Positions 1 to 10,560 of a DNA stretch of 64,000 nucleotides are shown here, piece after piece. This stretch comes from Sanguinoderma infundibulare (Eukaryota; Basidiomycota; Agaricomycetes; Polyporales; Polyporaceae). The position numbers and the translations under genes were made by a program. The stretch is taken from positions 248,001-312,000 of the forward strand of contig JAVLRN010000006.1 in assembly GCA_032821775.1 (NCBI GenBank). The letters are read 5' to 3'. The notes under the pieces are model-generated. The model made no database searches and had not been told where the DNA came from. It worked only from the letters and a program-made list of their open reading frames with translations. Position 1 is the stretch's first letter, and every line of letters starts with the position of its first letter.

Positions 1-1297
1 GCGCGCACCGCTCCTCCCAGTGTTTGAAGTACCCGGAGCATACATGCATGGAGTGGACCTGCCGTGAGGGTACAGCAATGGCTATGAATTGTCAGGTAAG
101 TGAGAGCGCGCAGCACCCGATGACACGCATCCGCGGTTAATTGATTTCGGATGTGCCAACTCAGCAAATAGATGTCACGAGATGGCTAAGCGAATTGGTT
201 TAGCCCTCTGTTTGTGTTGCTTTGGCCACGCTGTCGGTCGTGAACGGGGACTTGAATCCCTTCGGACATCTCCCCACCCTTCCCTGTCTACCTCCCTTCG
301 CCCTTCCCCCTTGACCCATCCATCCCTTCTCTTGTGCCTCGGCCCCCATTCATTGACTCATGACTACTACAGTGCGACGACGGCCTCTCCACGGTCTCCT
401 ACAACTTGCAAGGTAAGCTAGTCGTCTGTTTGCTCGTGGCTTTGGATTCTTTCGAAAGATGCCTCTGCTGCACCTAGCCAGCCTCCAGAGAGCGTCGAGT
501 GCGCATCGTCGTCATCGAGCGAGGACGGGGATGGGAACGGGCCAGTCAGAATCCTGCACCGGGACCTGGACGAGGAGAACTTTGAGTTTCGGGCAGACGG
601 AATCAGTGTCGTGAGCGCGGAGGTCGTGAACGGGATGGGTGTACCATCACCCCCAGTTCTTCCTGCCCCGCATGCAGATCGGCCGTCATTTCCCCCGTCC
701 GTCACGCCGGTCTCGCGACAAACCTTGTCTTCTCACTCCCACGCCGTCTATGTAGGCCCCGCTCCCTTCTGATGCGTCTTTGCCTCCTCCATGTGCCTTT
801 GATGACCCCCAGACTCTTTCGGTCGCCGCTCATGACCATGTCCAGTCCTCTTCCACATCCCAAAACGCGCTCGCTCATCAGTCTGCACGTTCCAGCATAG
901 ACTCCACAACGACTTACTCAACGCTTGGCTACGCTCTCGCGTCTGACCCTTCTAGAGCCCCCAAATCGCACTACTATCGACAGCCGTCCTCCGTCCCAAA
1001 TGGCATCCGACAGTCGATACATGTACCATCTGCACGAAGTCGCGCCCGCGCACCCACACCCTTATCCATACGCTTCTTATCCCAGCACGGACAATATGCC
1101 CAAGGATCTTCACGCCCGCCCAGCCCATTCAGCACGTCCCTCCTCCCGCCGCATACAGCAGCCCTCCTCCAACATACCCCGTGCAACCTGGAGATCCCCA
1201 ACCAGGCTACGCCCCGCCTCCTCCGCACCCTCAAAAGACCCTCACGCACTCGCTGCATGTTCGTTGACATGCAACGCTCTCCTCCCTTCGCGTCCAA
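1..1297 (+). pseudogene. Remnant of an unrecognised spliced gene, copy A (5' part cut by window)
   Basis: I see a chain of plausible exons but do not recognise the protein. A Cys-rich exon ends at 102 before a GTAAGT donor. A 40-bp exon at 373-412 follows a CTACTACAG acceptor. A 46-bp intron then leads to an exon at 459-769 ending in TGA at 770. Phases fit across all three exons, giving a Cys-rich stretch followed by a Ser/Glu/Pro-rich stretch. From 781 to 1,297 there are Ser/Pro/His-rich frames that look coding in composition but switch frame near 1,000-1,140, suggesting frameshifts and decay. Alternatively this could be a living gene whose exons I have misjoined. Confidence 0.4.
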
Positions 1298-1303
1298 CTA
1301 AGG

Positions 1304-1783
1304 TCGGATAGTATCGCGGTCACGGTTTTCTGGAATGCGGACAGTCCACGACGTCTGTGTCTCCTCGAGATCCTCAATCTCAGTTCCGACCTTGCGCTCT
1401 ACGTTCAGTCTTTGGAATTGGCGGGCGCAGCAGGTGCGGTCCCGGAGTGGGATCGTGATACCCTGCGGCTATGGGAGCGGTTCCCCAACCTCCGTCGCCT
1501 CACATTCGCGGGACTCCGAGTTGGCTTCAACGTCGACGGTGCTTCGGGTCCCATCGGCGACCTCTGCAAGACCGTGCCTCATCTCGAAGAGCTCGTCTTC
1601 GTGGGAGCCAAGGTGCGGAACCTCTGCCCGTCGCCGCCCTGGGACGCTCGGCCGGATCTCGTCCTGGCCTTGAAGCAGTTCAAAATCACGGGCGGCTTCG
1701 CCACCTGGGGCGCTCTCTCTCGACTCGTGGACACGCTCTTGTGCTGGGGAATGCATGCCTTCCTGGATCGAGCTGACGTGTGA
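1304..1783 (+). pseudogene. Leucine-rich, F-box-family-like fragment, copy A
   Basis: One open frame of about 160 codons, preceded by a possible acceptor (AACTAAG) and ending in TGA at 1,781. It contains evenly spaced leucine clusters such as RFPNLRRLTFAGLRVG and VPHLEELVF. These resemble the degenerate leucine-rich part of basidiomycete F-box proteins, like the PNLRRLEL stretch of the F-box gene at the right end of this window. No F-box motif is visible, so it is at best an internal or C-terminal piece. It lies directly upstream of the ACC relic and may be a captured or truncated gene. Family assignment rests on repeat style only. Confidence 0.45.
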
Positions 1784-1913
1784 CTCAGACCCGGACGACA
1801 CATTCTCTTCGTCGCGGGATGTGCCATCCAACACGTGGGCGCCGGTCATCACGTCCATCGGTCCTCGGTTGTTCTCCTCGAGGGTGAGTATGTGTTCATT
1901 GACGGGTTTCTAG

Positions 1914-3380
1914 GAATCGCTGCTGTGAAGGAGATCCGCTCGATTCGCCAATGGAGCTACGAGACGTTTGGCACCGAACGTACTGTCGAGTTCACCGTCA
2001 TGGCCACGCCGGAGGACTTGAAGGTCAACGCTGCGTACATTTGTATGGCCGACCGGTATGTCGAAGAACCGGGCGGTTCCAACAACAACAACTACGCGAA
2101 TGTGGACCTCATCGTCGATGTCGTGGAGCGCGCAGGTGTTCACGCCGTCTGGGTGGGCTGGGCTCATGCCTCGGAAAACCCTCGTCTACCAGAAACGTTC
2201 GCGGCTAACAAGATTGTCTTCATTGGACCTCCCGGGAGCGCGATGCGTAGTCTGTGAGACAAGATTTCTAGCACTATCGTGGTGCAGAGCACTGACGTTC
2301 CGACCATGGCCTGGTCCAGTACAGGGATCACGAAGACCGAGCTCTCCGCAGACGGTTTCGTTACCGTGCCTGAGGATGTGTACCAGTCAGCTTGTGTAAC
2401 CACGGTCGAGGAGGGTCTGGTGCGGGCGGAGGAGATCGGCTTCCCGGTGATGATCAAGGCGTCGGAAGGTGGAGGAGGTAAAGGTATCCGCAAGGTCGAG
2501 TCTGCGGATGCGTTCAAGAACGCCTTCCATGCAGTCGTGGGAGAAATCCCTGGTATGTTTCAGCACACGTTCAACGCGTTATTCCCTCCCTTACTCTGGT
2601 ATAGGTTCTCCTACTTTCATCATGAAGCGAGCCGGCCAGGCACGTCATTTGGAGGTCCAGCTTCTCGCTGACCAGTACGGCAACGCCGTTTCACTCTTTG
2701 GTCGCGACTGTTCGGTCCAGCGTCGGCACCAGAAAATCATCGAGGAGGCGCCTGTTACCATTGCGGATACGAAGACTTTCGAGAAGATGGAGCACGCAGC
2801 CGTCCGGTTGGTTGGCGAAGCTCGTCGGGTATGTCAGTGCTGGGACTGTCGAGTGTACGTTTTATGCTCTCCGTGACATGGTTGAGGATACTGATCTTGG
2901 GAATAGACCTCTACAGCCACGCCGAAGATGTCTTCTACTTCCTCGAGCTCAACCGTCGTCTTCAGGTCGAGCACCCGACAACCGAGATGGTGTCCGGTGT
3001 CAACCTTCCCGCCGCTCAGCTCCAGGTTGCCATGGATATTCCACTTCACCGTATTCGCCACATCCGCGCGCTCTATGGTGTCGAGCACAACGGAAGCTTG
3101 AGATGGACTTCGACATGGTTGACCCTGAGGCGAGCACCCTCCAGCGCAAGCCTCGTCCCAAGGGTCACGTCATCGCTGTTCATATCACCGCAGAGAATCC
3201 GGACGCAGGTTTCAAGCCATCGTCCGGTTCGTAGCAGGACCTCAATTTCCGTTCGAGTACCAACGTCTGGGGTTACTTCTCGGTCGGCAGCGCTGGTGGT
3301 TTGCACGAGTTCGCGGATTCGCAGCACGTCGTGTCTCACAGTCCGAATCCGCACGACACTCGGTGTGCGCATGTGGAACT
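1914..3380 (+). pseudogene. Acetyl-CoA carboxylase, biotin carboxylase domain relic, copy A
   Basis: The translation follows the N-terminal biotin carboxylase domain of fungal acetyl-CoA carboxylase (roughly residues 60-480 of about 2,200). That enzyme makes malonyl-CoA for fatty acid synthesis. Recognisable blocks are [38 protein letters not shown], the ATP-grasp loop [54 protein letters not shown] and [21 protein letters not shown]. Introns remain at 2,553-2,604 and 2,855-2,906. It is dead: TGA at 2,255 (GGA expected), a frameshift near 2,815, NPRLQVEHP changed to NRRLQVEHP, a frameshift near 3,085, TAG at 3,232, and frame loss after about 3,325. The N-terminus, biotin carrier and carboxyltransferase parts are absent. 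Confidence 0.95.
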
Positions 3381-3828
3381 TGGTACGTACGTCGCCTGGA
3401 GTTTTGTACTTTGCGGAAGTCATGGTATCTCGACCAGACTCGGCATTGACCAAGTTCAAGGGCGCGTACACACTTGGTACGCTGTTCCTCCGATTGCGGT
3501 GCCTGCGAACACTAACTGCGGTTGTTTGACAGGATGTTCGTGGGTTGTCTGGACATCTTGGTACCACCTCCGCCCGGAACGTGGTACTGTGCCGTTCGCC
3601 TGCGGAGTACCCGAGCATGGTAAGTTCTCGCTCCTGTGGTGTTCGAGTCCCGCGCGGTTCACTGACGTCTATTCGGATTTTCAGTACTTGATGTGCGAAT
3701 CTCGAACGTTCACAGTGCAAACACTCGGTATGATCTCCGCTCGCCCATGGACGACGTCGGCCGCTTCCGGTATTCCTCCCTACATCACCGCTCGCGCGCT
3801 ATTCCATCTCTTGCAATCTCCCAACTAA
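3381..3828 (+). pseudogene. Orphan exons downstream of the ACC relic, copy A
   Basis: A probable acceptor (TTTGACAG at about 3,532) is followed by an open stretch that ends at a GTAAGT donor near 3,620. A TTTTCAG acceptor at about 3,684 leads to a second stretch ending in TAA at 3,826. The deduced protein does not resemble the expected continuation of acetyl-CoA carboxylase, and I recognise no family. It may be a relic of another gene joined to the ACC fragment, or chance open frames. Confidence 0.3.
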
Positions 3829-4735
3829 AAACAGCAGAAGCGACACCCCAGGGTGAGCTAGTTTGTTCGGCGCGGGGCGCCACATATCTCAACATCCTCA
3901 GACTCTCCTGCGCCCCATGCGCGGCCTCTCGAGTCGGATTGGTGGTGATTCGCGGGGGTGCATAGTGTGCATATACAAGTAGTGTGCTATGTTTAGCGTA
4001 GCTCCAATGAAATACGTCGTTTTCGCTGAACTCCCGAGTGTATGCATTGAGTGCGCTACTGCCCAGAACATGTCCTCCTGTCCCTCGGATGCCTATACCA
4101 TACCACAGAGCTGTCCTACTGTACTATAGAGCCCAAAACATGCTCCTACTGTATTATAGAGCCCAAAACATGCTCCTATAGTCCCTAATACATGCCCTAT
4201 CACACTCGTTCTACCTGGTACTCCCGTCGTCGCTTGCCGCACTTGGCCACACTCTACTCAACGCCTCCCATCAAAACACGAAGCGCTCACCGCCGGACCC
4301 ACAAGCCAAACAACACAGCTCGGGCCATCCCTCCCAGTGGGGACCTGACTATGTAGCATGGTCGTAGTGCGGAGAGTAAGCGTTCGGGTGGCGCACCTTG
4401 ATGTGCTTCCTCTTCCTCTTCTGACCCTGGCGTCAGAGTTGCGGCGAGAAGATGGCCGATGAAAAGAAAGTACGTCGCAGGTATGTACCGATTTTCGGGG
4501 TGTGAACGGTGATCTAAAAATGAGCGTACAAACCGACAACACAACGAGAACGAGTGGTAAGACATAAATAGCATGTACCGACCAGTGACCCACAGTCCGT
4601 CCCTCCAACCGTCGATCGCTTGACTCCCAGGTCGACGAGATCCCTGAATAGAAAACACTAAGCGAGCCAGTCCTCGAACACGCGGCAGCTCGAGCACGCA
4701 CCAGAAGAACACTCACATCCCGCTCGCCTTCCAAC
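3829..4735. other. Non-coding spacer, copy A
   Basis: No gene is supported here. It holds the 30-bp minirepeat at 4,114-4,173. Its right part should be the 3' untranslated or downstream region of the minus-strand gene ending at 4,736. A long Arg-rich frame on the minus strand is judged a shadow. Confidence 0.5.
4114..4173. repeat. Two tandem copies of a 30-bp minirepeat, copy A
   Basis: Two adjacent 30-bp copies (4,114-4,143 and 4,144-4,173) differ by a single C/T. A degenerate third copy follows to about 4,196, and a more degenerate relative sits near 4,060. The core reads TAGAGCCCAAAACATGC. Confidence 0.9.
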
Positions 4736-7117
4736 CTAGTCCTTCGACCACATATGCAACAGCGCAGAAACCGGCCCCTTGCTATTCCCATTCCCACTCC
4801 CGCCCGCCGCCCCCGCATAGAACGATGGCGGCTGCGCTCCATACCCATACCCATACCCATACCCGCCACTCGCCCCGCTCGCCGCCGGTGTGAGGTAGGG
4901 CGGAGCGGCGCCCTGCGACGGCTGCGGGAACGCCATCGACCCCGGTCTTGGGCGTGATGACGATGGGGGTTCGGGAGGCGGAGCAGCGTACATGCTCGGG
5001 TGCGACGGCGACGGCTGATACGGGTGCGACATGTGTGGCGGCGCGTAGACCTGATTGTACGGATGCGGCTGCGGACGTGGAGATGGGGACGGTGATGGGG
5101 ACGAGGACGGTTTCGAGAGCTTGTTGGTCGATGGCGGGGGTGCGAGCGACGGGGGCGGGGTCGGGACGTGCGCGTGCGCGGACGACTCACGCCTGGCTTT
5201 GTCCTTCTTCCGGCTCTCCCTCTCCATCCGTTCGCGCTCCTTCTCCATCTTCCTGCTCTCCTTCTCTGCCTTCTTCCGTTCCTTCTCCGACAGCTCCTTC
5301 ATCGGCGGGGCTTGGGGCGGAAGCATCGCGGGCGGTGGCGGGGCGCACTGCGGCGATGCCGGGCGTTGCATGGGTACGTTCGAGCTTGACGCGCGGCGCT
5401 GGGCGTTCGGGGGGTTCGCTTTGGGACATAGTTCGGGCATGTCGATCTTGCTGAGGTGCACGGTGAGGCTTGTGGGAGGGGCGTATTGGTCCTGCGCTTT
5501 GGCCCTCGTCAAATTGGGATCGTCGAGGTTTATGCGCCGTGGGCCCTTGCGCTTCTCAGTCTCATAGATGACGTATTGATGCAGCTCTTCCTCTTCCTCA
5601 ATGCCTGAAGATCGAAAATGAGCGTTGGGAAGGCGCATATAAGCATGTATGAGAACATACCGGCCTTGTGTCGTAGCCGCTTCGTCTCCTCGACGACCTT
5701 GAGCACCTTCGGGACCTGGACCTGCGATGCCGAGCGTATGCTGATGAACAGCATCGCCTCATCCTGCGCCCCAAATCGAAATTCAGTCTCCATTCATGGT
5801 CCGTTGCCAGACGAATGACAGATTACAGATGTGGGCGGCACTCACTTTCAGCAGCCGCTCCGCGTACTGCGCGTAGTCGATCACGTCGCACTCCTCCCAA
5901 ACCTCGACGTCATTCACGTCGCCCTCGCCCAACGCATTCCGCAGTGCGTGCATCTCCGCCACGCGCTCGACGCCTGTCCGCGGTGCAGGCTTTGGGGGAA
6001 GCGCCGGAGGCTCTGCGTCCGGGATCACATGTAGGGGCGGCGGTAGATTGGATACAGCGAAAGGTAGAGCTGGGCCCGAGATTGGCGTCGATGGCGAGGT
6101 GGCAGGGGAGAGGACTGGAGGGATCGCGGCTGGAGCTGAGGGCCCGGGGACAGGGACAGGGACGGGAAGGGAGTTCTCGCGTGGTGCGTGGTGCGCCTCA
6201 TTGAGGTCGGAGAAGGTGAGGAGGGCGGTGATGATGGCGATTTCGAGCCCTTTGCGGTCGTTGATGTCAAATCTAGCGCAAGACGTCGGTATACGCACTC
6301 AGGATAGGAGAGATGCTCAATTCCTCTAGACGTAGACACAGGACGCACTCAAAGCTCATGTGATGAGATACTGGGCAACGCGGTGCTAGCCGAAGTACTC
6401 GTCCCCGAGGTGAGGGTACGATAGAGGCGTTGGGATAAAGCGGGCGGAAGGACAGAGGCAGATCCCTCGCGAACTATCATCCATTCCCCAGAGTGCGTCC
6501 AACGTCCAGCGTCCAGATAGATTGAGCACACCCGTTGGGGAAAGAGGACGAGAACGCACCGGTTGATGTTGTAGTCAAGGATTTGAACGTTACGGGTCTG
6601 GAGCTTGCCTGGGGGCTCCTTGGTCTGCGCAACGAGCACGGCAGGGTCAGGTTTGCGGATCATGAAGCATTCTTCTCGCTTCCACTCGAAGTCGTGTCTG
6701 GAGGGTAGGGTTTGGGGTTCTGCAAGGCTCGGATGTCTGAGGACGGGGAGGACTCACTCTTCCCACTTGAATGCCCATTTGAACGTGAGTATTCCTGTGG
6801 ACTTGAGCTCGATGATGGAGTCAGGGTTGTGCAACTGGAGCGTCTTGTGCTTGCTCGTCGGGCTTGGTGCAGAAACAGAGGCAAGTAGGCTTTGGGAGAG
6901 GGTATCTATTGCATGATGACCACACACCGCCCGCCATCAACGCTGGCGACCGCCGCCTAAACGGGGATGGATGACGGACCGTAGACCTCTATCTTGTACT
7001 CGCTCGTCGGAACCCGTCTCTTGGTATAGTGGGCGACACCTTTGAATCGACGAGGTCTATAATGCTGCGATCCTCCTGGCGGGGCACGAAGGTGAGGGAG
7101 AAGAGGTCATAGGACAT
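4736..7117 (-). pseudogene. 605-residue-protein gene, frameshifted in exon 1, copy A
   Basis: Same exon layout as the intact gene at 55,892-58,275. Exons 2-6 are open: the last exon (5,604-4,736), exon 5 (5,763-5,661) and exon 4 are all in frame. Exon 1 starts with ATG at 7,117 but has lost one base near 7,045, where GACCCCAAAG is replaced by GATTCAAAG. The frame reaches TAG after about 42 codons. The exon 1 donor also changed from GTACGT to GTCCGT. The relic could still be transcribed or start downstream, but no good internal start is evident. Copy A alone has the CpG change near 5,429 (Arg to Cys in the Pro-rich part). Confidence 0.75.
4839..4864. repeat. CCCATA hexanucleotide microsatellite inside coding exon
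   Basis: About four CCCATA units encode the GYGYGYGYG stretch on the minus strand. The length is identical in all five copies (17,628, 30,417, 43,206 and 55,995 onward). Confidence 0.9.
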
Positions 7118-7803
7118 CGCGGAGGCGGACTTCGACTTCGGAATGATCCCTATGCTTCTGAGCGGACTGACTGCGGCCGTGAGTCGAAAGAGAAGGCGGG
7201 AGAGGGATTAGGGAGGAAGAAGCAGGAAGGAGGAGAAGAGAGGGTCGATGGACGTCGATGTCCGAGCATGGCGGGCGGGTGTGAATGCAGATGGTGTGCT
7301 CACTGCGCCGCGGCTACGACAGCTTTGAGCAGATCTCTTGCCCACGTCTACCGCTCCTTTCGCTTCTCGCTCGCTGACCATCTCGCTCACCTGCTTTGGT
7401 TTGACGCTCGTTATTTATGCTTGTTTGTTCGAGCCGGCGACGTATCGTCACATACCTGAGCTGCTTACGTACCGTCGATCGGCATGCTTCCCCGTTGTCT
7501 CCATCACTGCAACACCGCATACACCGCTCTCTCATGCATAACCCAGAACGGTGGGAATCGTCTAACTGGTCCGTTCTGCGAACGCTCGAGGTTGATGCTG
7601 CGTAAGGTATGATGCCCTCGTCTCGTGGACGAGGCTCGTCTGCCGCTGTGGCAATATATTAGACAGCCATGCACAGGTTCCCTTGATGGATGACATGCTC
7701 TTGGTCTCTACCGGGCACTTATTTACTCTGGTTAACGTCTAACGTAGATCTGCCAGTCGGTAATCTGACTCGGCTCGGTACATGTGCTGAACGACGAGCA
7801 CGC
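7118..7803. other. 5' region of the minus-strand gene, copy A
   Basis: This stretch probably holds the promoter, a non-coding first exon and a 5' intron (pyrimidine-rich tract on the minus strand near 7,200-7,260). It contains about 120 bp near 7,350-7,475 that the diverged single-copy homologue lacks. Homology to the right flank ends at 7,803, where the GH32 fragment begins. Confidence 0.5.
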
Positions 7804-8055
7804 AGTTCCGCGACCCAAACGTCATCTCGCACGCGGGCACCCCGAAATCAAGCACAGCAGAGACGAGGCCCGCCGCCCGAGTCCCAGCATTACATCTTGA
7901 GAGCCACGCACACAACACTGACATGTATGCCCTCACTCTCAGCATCAACTCCAGCCCGTCACTCAGTGGCTTGACCACACAATAGTTCCCCGCCACATTC
8001 AACGGGATGTGCTTCGTGCCCGCCGTGCTCGACAGAGACGTGGACTTGAGACAAG
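7804..8055 (+). pseudogene. GH32 glycoside hydrolase fragment, copy A
   Basis: Nucleotide-level match to the intact GH32 gene downstream. The first about 40 bp match 60,107-60,146 (the FRDPKVIWHAE region). About 190 bp are then missing, and the match resumes at about 60,320-60,530, through the linker, the LSINPGAPLGG segment and the QYFPGTFDG region. The deletion removes the region with the acid/base ECP motif, and an in-frame TAG replaces the TAC of TTQYFPG. Because it shares the unusual linker sequence with the intact gene, it descends from that gene or a very close paralogue. Confidence 0.88.
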
Positions 8056-10129
8056 TACCATCCCATCCCGTTGTCCTCGTCACCTCAATTCCCGCAGCAA
8101 TCAACTCTGTCGCACTCTATCACTTGTACACGAACCGGGCCGTCCGTCTTCCAGCCTCTGCACATGGCTGCAATCCCCGACCTCGAACGCCTTGGACCTA
8201 TCCCCACCGCATTCTCTATCCCACCCTCGGCGACTGCGCAAGTCACCGTCCAAGAACGCCACCGGCGCACTATCAAGATCATACCAAAGCGAACCGAGAG
8301 TCAGCGATGCCCACCTGCGGAAACAGCAAGACCTACTCGTTCGTTTCATTCCGCCCAAACACGGTCAAGAAGCGATCACGCCAGCGGAACATGCCTGCTC
8401 CAATCATCGCTGTCGCTCTGCCTCCGCCCAATGCCGGCCATCGTCACGACGTGTTCCGGACGGCCATTACCTATGAATCAAGGACACAGTGAGCGTTAAC
8501 CTCAAGTACTTTAGATTCACTGATATACCTCCACTCGGTGTGCAGCCCACCTTTCGATGTCGCCGCGGCGCTGTATGTCGAATGGTTAGCGCAGATGTCC
8601 GGACAACACTCTGGCGGAGAGGACGTACCGCGGACGTCGGCCGCCGGATTGTGTGCAATGGGCCTGAGGACCATCGTCAGTGTGTGGAGAGGAAGCTGCC
8701 AGCCCGAGACAAGACGTACCGGCGGGTGGGGGGTGTACAAGGCGGGTGAGTACTGCAGCATTTGCGTCCCGCTTGAAAGACTTTTATACTGCCTTTCTTC
8801 AGGGGAGGCTATTGCTCTGCCGCGAAACTGACCCACACGCCACCGACATGCCCGCTTCCAGGCCTCGTTCTCGTCGCGATCTGCACTCGAAGCGGTATCA
8901 AGTGAAGCAGACGCCACCGGTGTCCATCAATCGAATCACCGTCGTCAACCTCACATCCTAAGCGCGAACATACGGTCGTGCTTGCCTATCTTCGCCGCCG
9001 CGACCATCGCCCTGAGCCTCGTTCCTGGCATAAGTCCATCCACTGCTCACGTCCCTGTCTCCTGCCTCGCCTCACGCCTTGATGTTCAACACTCAACCCT
9101 TATCCCCAACCCGGCCTTTGCCTGTCATCGTGGATCCTGGATGATCGTATTTATGACAGAGGCACAACTAACGTTTGACGTTTGTCCGTGCGGAAACAGC
9201 TTCATCATAGCTCCGCAATCGCACGATACATCCGCTTGCTAAGCATCCGAAACGTCCAGCCTTTGCAGCCCGGGGTCTGGGCATTGTCTTGTGTGGTCGC
9301 GCGGCACCGCGTGCGTCCCTATCGGAGAGCCAAATTTACAGCGCACATGCGAGGACTGCGGTCGTCATGAACGGTCGCAAATAATTGTCCCATCTAGTGC
9401 TCTTGATGTCCCTTGGCCGCCGCAGCCATCTCCCTGGTCCAAACCAACGTTCTCAGGTCTTCTTCGGCGCCCGCTCGTGCCCACGCAACCGAGCCACAGA
9501 CGACGTCGAACAACTGGCACGGACGGGACTCGACGGAAGGCGACACCAGCACGACCTCGCAAGTGTGCAGTCCCGACATGCTGAGTACCCCGACACGGTG
9601 AGCCAGCTCGAATCAGCGAGCTTCATGTTCTTAGTATGGATACGGAGGATCTCACGGTCTGTGACATGTGCAGGCTCACGGGCCCAATCAATATTCCAGA
9701 TCTCCGGTGCCGGCTCCCTGTTTCGAGGCTGCACAACCGCTCGGAGGATCCACAAGGGTTTCTGACGACACATGCGATGGTCGGCCTCGCGTCCGCACGC
9801 TCGGAACCTTCATATTGGCATCTTGATCCCGCTACGATTCGGCGTTCCCCCACCGTCGTCAAGGGACGGTCATCGCCCGTCTGAATCTACGACCTCGGCG
9901 TCCGAGTGAGATGGACGTTGCGATACGCGAGACCCACCTGGAATCTTCGGTTTTGATCTCCGGTTCTGCCGCAGTTTGCGTTTCCTGACATTTCGCGTCC
10001 CCCGCTCCAGCTAGTCCTCATCCTGTACGCACTCCTTCAAAGTGGTTTGTCGAAGGAGAGAGCCAGGCTTTGTTGTGAAGCAATGGTTGCCTCGGTATAC
10101 CACGGCGATTTACGCCATGTACATATCAT
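8056..10129. other. Two kilobases of unrecognised degenerate sequence, copy A
   Basis: There are many short open frames on both strands and none is convincing. Two places look like decayed coding DNA. At 8,160-8,440 (plus) a Pro/Arg-rich frame appears to continue in another frame. At 9,390-9,770 (minus) two adjacent frames have protein-like composition and would join by a frameshift. A minus frame of 148 codons at 8,471-8,917 is open in all copies but has shadow-like composition. I recognise no protein family. Confidence 0.4.
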
Positions 10130-10560
10130 CATACAAACCAATTCATCTCTCAATCCGGAACAGCACGCACGGTCACTCCTCAAGACCCATCTCGCTGCAG
10201 GCGGCCATCGACTGCATAGGCTGGAGCTCTGCATCTCGTATGGTCGTTCGAATGACGAAGATGTCGCTAGGCATTCTGGGCCCTACCGTCAAATTTGTGA
10301 GATCCCCACAAGTTCAGCGTGGACAGCGAACCTGTGGTGGCTGTACGCACCACGCTTTCAGACGTTGGTTGACAAGGTCGTAATTACCAGAGACGGGGCC
10401 ACCCTTGGGACGGTGCATGGTGCACTCGGAGGTGCTATCCGTCAACCGGCAGTCCCCGCACCCACTGGCAAGCATGCCAATCAAGGCAATACTGGTCGGA
10501 AGGAGTGACATGGAAGGAGTGACAGGCTCGAAAAGGACGGTAATATACTTCACACCTGCT
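10130..10560 (+). pseudogene. F-box protein C-terminal fragment, copy A
   Basis: The frame ending at 10,508 contains LLKTHLAAGGHRLHRLELCIS and LYAPRFQTLVDKVV. These match the C-terminal part of the F-box gene at the right end of the window (LLKRHLATGGCPLRSLELCIT, IYSPRFRALAHEVV). Similarity continues at nucleotide level past the stop (CAGGCTCG, AAAGGACG, CCTGCTCTG), so the 3' flank was duplicated too. The F-box and most of the leucine-rich part are missing. The relic points right, opposite to the intact gene. Confidence 0.8.

Noticed and set aside
3640..3662. B-box-like GTTCGAGTCC suggesting a tRNA gene
   Set aside because: The flanking bases do not form a T-arm stem and no A box or acceptor stem is visible.
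3073..3720. 215-codon minus-strand open frame
   Set aside because: Lies antisense to the ACC relic, has shadow-like composition and no recognisable motif.
4258..5190. 310-codon minus-strand open frame (also at +12,789 steps)
   Set aside because: Extremely Arg-rich shadow of the last exon of the 605-residue gene. It overlaps that exon in another frame and has no domain-like composition.
5055..5567. 170-codon plus-strand open frame
   Set aside because: Antisense shadow of the charged-helix and Pro-rich coding region. Its Gly/Ser/Phe runs mirror the Pro/Glu/Lys codons.
8471..8917. 148-codon minus-strand open frame preserved in all copies
   Set aside because: Preservation is uninformative because the copies are nearly identical. 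Composition is shadow-like and no start context or homologue is recognised.
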